From contig NZ_CP009754.1 of NCBI RefSeq assembly GCF_000772045.1, forward strand, positions 7,068,001 through 7,132,000: DNA of 64,000 nt, given 5' to 3'. Each line of letters begins with the position of its first letter. The first letter of the stretch is position 1. Under the pieces are notes generated by a model, which ran no database searches, had not been told where the DNA came from, and was given only the letters and a program-made list of their open reading frames with translations. A program made the position numbers and the translations under genes. This document shows positions 62,610-64,000 of this stretch, piece after piece. The DNA is from Streptomyces sp. CCM_MD2014 (GTDB lineage: Bacteria; Actinomycetota; Actinomycetes; Streptomycetales; Streptomycetaceae).

Positions 62610-64000
62610 TCAGCCCGCCGTCTCCCCGCCCTTCCCGGTGGGCGAGGCGGCGGGCTTCGCCGTCCCCGCCCGGGCACCCGCCGCGGACCGGCCGTCGGCG
62701 GCCGTGCGCGGCGCCGGCAGCGAGGCCGGCACCCCGGGACGGCGCAGCGCCCGCGCCACCGCCTCCCGGCGGCCGAGCCGTGCCCCGTGCCGTACGCACT
62801 GCTCGTACCGTTCGTCGCCCAGCTGTTCCCGGGCCGCCGCCTCGCACAGCTCGTGCGGCGCGTTGTAGTGCGCCGACCCGAACAGCGGGAGCCCCACCGA
62901 CGGCCACATCCGCCCCGCCGCGCCCTGCAGCACCGCCGCCTCCGCCGCGTCGCCCTCCGCCACCGTGACCAGGGCGAGGAGCTCCACCGCCAGCACCGAG
63001 CCCAGCTGGTCGCGGAAGCGGTGCGCCCCGCCCAGACAGTCGGCCAGCAGTTCGCGGGCGCGCAACGGGTCGCCGTCGCTCCAGGCCGCGTAGGCCAGGA
63101 CGTACAAGGCGTAGCCACGGGCCCAGCGCTCGCCGTGGTCCTCGCACACCTGGCGCACGTCCTCGCACAGGCGCACCGCGTCCGGCAGATCGCCCCGGAA
63201 CGCCCGGGCCATCGCCAGCTCCACCTGGCCCATCAGCACGTTGCTGTTCAGCTCGCCGATCTCCCGGTAGCGGTGCAGCGCGGAGCGCAGCAGCGTCTCC
63301 GCGCGCGGAAGGTCGTCCCGCACCAGTGCCAGGCAGCCGGTGCGGTGCTCCGCGTACGCCACCGCGGTCGGGTTCCCCGAGCGCTCCGCCTCCTCGCGGC
63401 ACTCCTGGAGCGCCCCGATCGCGCGCACGGTGTCGCCCTGGAGGATCGCCACGTACGCGAGCACCCACAGCGCCTTCAGCCGGGACTGCTCGCCCGCCGT
63501 CGGCTCCGCGTCCAGCCGCACCGCCTGCTCCAGCCAGTGCCGCCCCTCCGACAGCCGCCCGCAGCCGACCCAGTGGAACCACAGGGCCCCCGCCAGATAC
63601 TGACCCAGGTGCGCGCCGTCCGGCTCGCCCAGGCAGTGCTCCAGGGCGCTGCGCAGATTCGGCAGCTCGGTGTCCACCCGCGCGGCGACCTCGGCCTGGC
63701 GCGGCGAGAACCACTCCAGCTCGCACCAGGTCGCCAGGCCCACGTACCAGTCCCGGTGCCGCCGCCGCAGCCGGTCCGCGTCACCGGCCGCCGCCAGCCA
63801 GTCGGCGCCGTAGGCCCGCACCGTGTCGAGCATCCGGTAGCGCACCCCGGCCGGGGACTCCTCGCGGGTCAGCACGGACTGGGCGAGCAGCGCGGACAGC
63901 ACGTCGAGCACCTCGTCGGCAGGCAGTCCGTCCCCGCTGCACACGTACTCGGCGGCCTCCAGGTCGAACGGCCCGGCGAACACCGACAGCCGCGCCCACA
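62610..64000 (-). CDS. AfsR/LuxR-type regulator with TPR domain, C-terminal part
   Basis: The last 463 residues of a larger minus-strand gene; its 5' part lies beyond the right edge. The visible N-terminal part (WARLSVFAGPFDLEAAEYVC ... RYRMLDTVRAYGADWL) is the winged-helix region after an NB-ARC/STAND ATPase. The rest is a TPR-like helical array (ALWVLAYVAILQGDTVRAI; LAMARAFRGDLPDAVRL; LYVLAYAAWSDGDPLRARELL). The tail is Ala/Pro/Gly-rich. Likely a transcription regulator, but the DNA-binding domain is not in view. It converges on rpsD with a 31-bp gap. Confidence 0.82.
   Translation of the reverse strand, partial: WARLSVFAGPFDLEAAEYVCSGDGLPADEVLDVLSALLAQSVLTREESPAGVRYRMLDTVRAYGADWLAAAGDADRLRRRHRDWYVGLATWCELEWFSPRQAEVAARVDTELPNLRSALEHCLGEPDGAHLGQYLAGALWFHWVGCGRLSEGRHWLEQAVRLDAEPTAGEQSRLKALWVLAYVAILQGDTVRAIGALQECREEAERSGNPTAVAYAEHRTGCLALVRDDLPRAETLLRSALHRYREIGELNSNVLMGQVELAMARAFRGDLPDAVRLCEDVRQVCEDHGERWARGYALYVLAYAAWSDGDPLRARELLADCLGGAHRFRDQLGSVLAVELLALVTVAEGDAAEAAVLQGAAGRMWPSVGLPLFGSAHYNAPHELCEAAAREQLGDERYEQCVRHGARLGRREAVARALRRPGVPASLPAPRTAADGRSAAGARAGTAKPAASPTGKGGETAG

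Overview
This window is a stretch of high-GC actinomycete core chromosome, almost certainly from a Streptomyces. The support is strong third-position G/C bias, many GTG and TTG starts, an ssgB sporulation gene, and a gene order I recall from Streptomyces coelicolor (roughly SCO1504 to SCO1558 in reverse). From thrS to hisS it also matches the mycobacterial order thrS, HIT, pgsA, acyltransferase, pimA, pdxS, pdxT, yebC, ruvCAB, yajC-secDF, apt, rel, cyclophilin, hydrolase, hisS. Identifications rest on reading the translations and motifs; no database search was run.

Layout, left to right. At 1-2.2 kb is a methionine ABC importer (metN 3' part, metI, metQ), then a GNAT enzyme. At 3.1-9.9 kb is a cobalamin block: CobL/CbiET, a large fusion of low-complexity N-terminus, BluB-like and CobT domains, and a bifunctional CobA/CysG enzyme, followed by a TrmH-type rRNA/tRNA methyltransferase. 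At 10.7-14.5 kb are a Ser/Thr kinase, a small membrane protein, a phosphotransferase and a zinc-ribbon protein. At 14.6-15.1 kb is a minus-strand tRNA cluster: three Val(GAC), one Cys(GCA), one Gly(GCC). At 15.2-21.7 kb are pabB/pabC-like genes, GNAT and DsbA-like proteins, small membrane proteins, a CGNR zinc-finger protein, ssgB and a PGPGW membrane protein.

At 21.7-29.5 kb two identical tRNA-Val(CAC) genes bracket a carbohydrate cassette: promoter with LacI-type palindromes, sugar-binding lipoprotein, two permeases, a YesL-like membrane protein and a Tat-exported exo-rhamnogalacturonan-lyase-family protein. This is the most accessory-looking part. At 29.7-32.4 kb a DEDDh exonuclease diverges from a two-gene unit made of a DUF4365 (PD-(D/E)XK-like) protein and an unrecognised partner.

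From 32.5 kb on is housekeeping: thrS; Ap4A-phosphorylase-like HIT protein; a large membrane protein and an EF-G paralogue on the minus strand; phosphatidylinositol and PIM synthesis (pgsA, acyltransferase, mannosyltransferase); a LemA-like protein; pyridoxal phosphate synthase (pdxST); yebC; ruvCAB; yajC-secD-secF-apt; rel; DUF349 and cyclophilin on the minus strand; an MBL hydrolase; hisS; a VKOR protein; RarA; rpsD. The right edge cuts an AfsR/LuxR-type regulator.

The most interesting leads are: (1) the 1244-residue BluB-CobT fusion with a ~670-residue low-complexity arm and a hairpin-rich leader; (2) a putative leaderless 21-codon uORF just upstream of yajC-secDF; (3) the DUF4365/unknown pair beside an exonuclease; (4) the tRNA-bracketed pectin cassette with LacI-type operators but no regulator; (5) an EF-G paralogue with a degenerate G4 motif. 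A -10-like hexamer 6-8 nt before the start codon recurs at many genes and points to widespread leaderless transcription. No phage, transposase, CRISPR array or integrase was seen.
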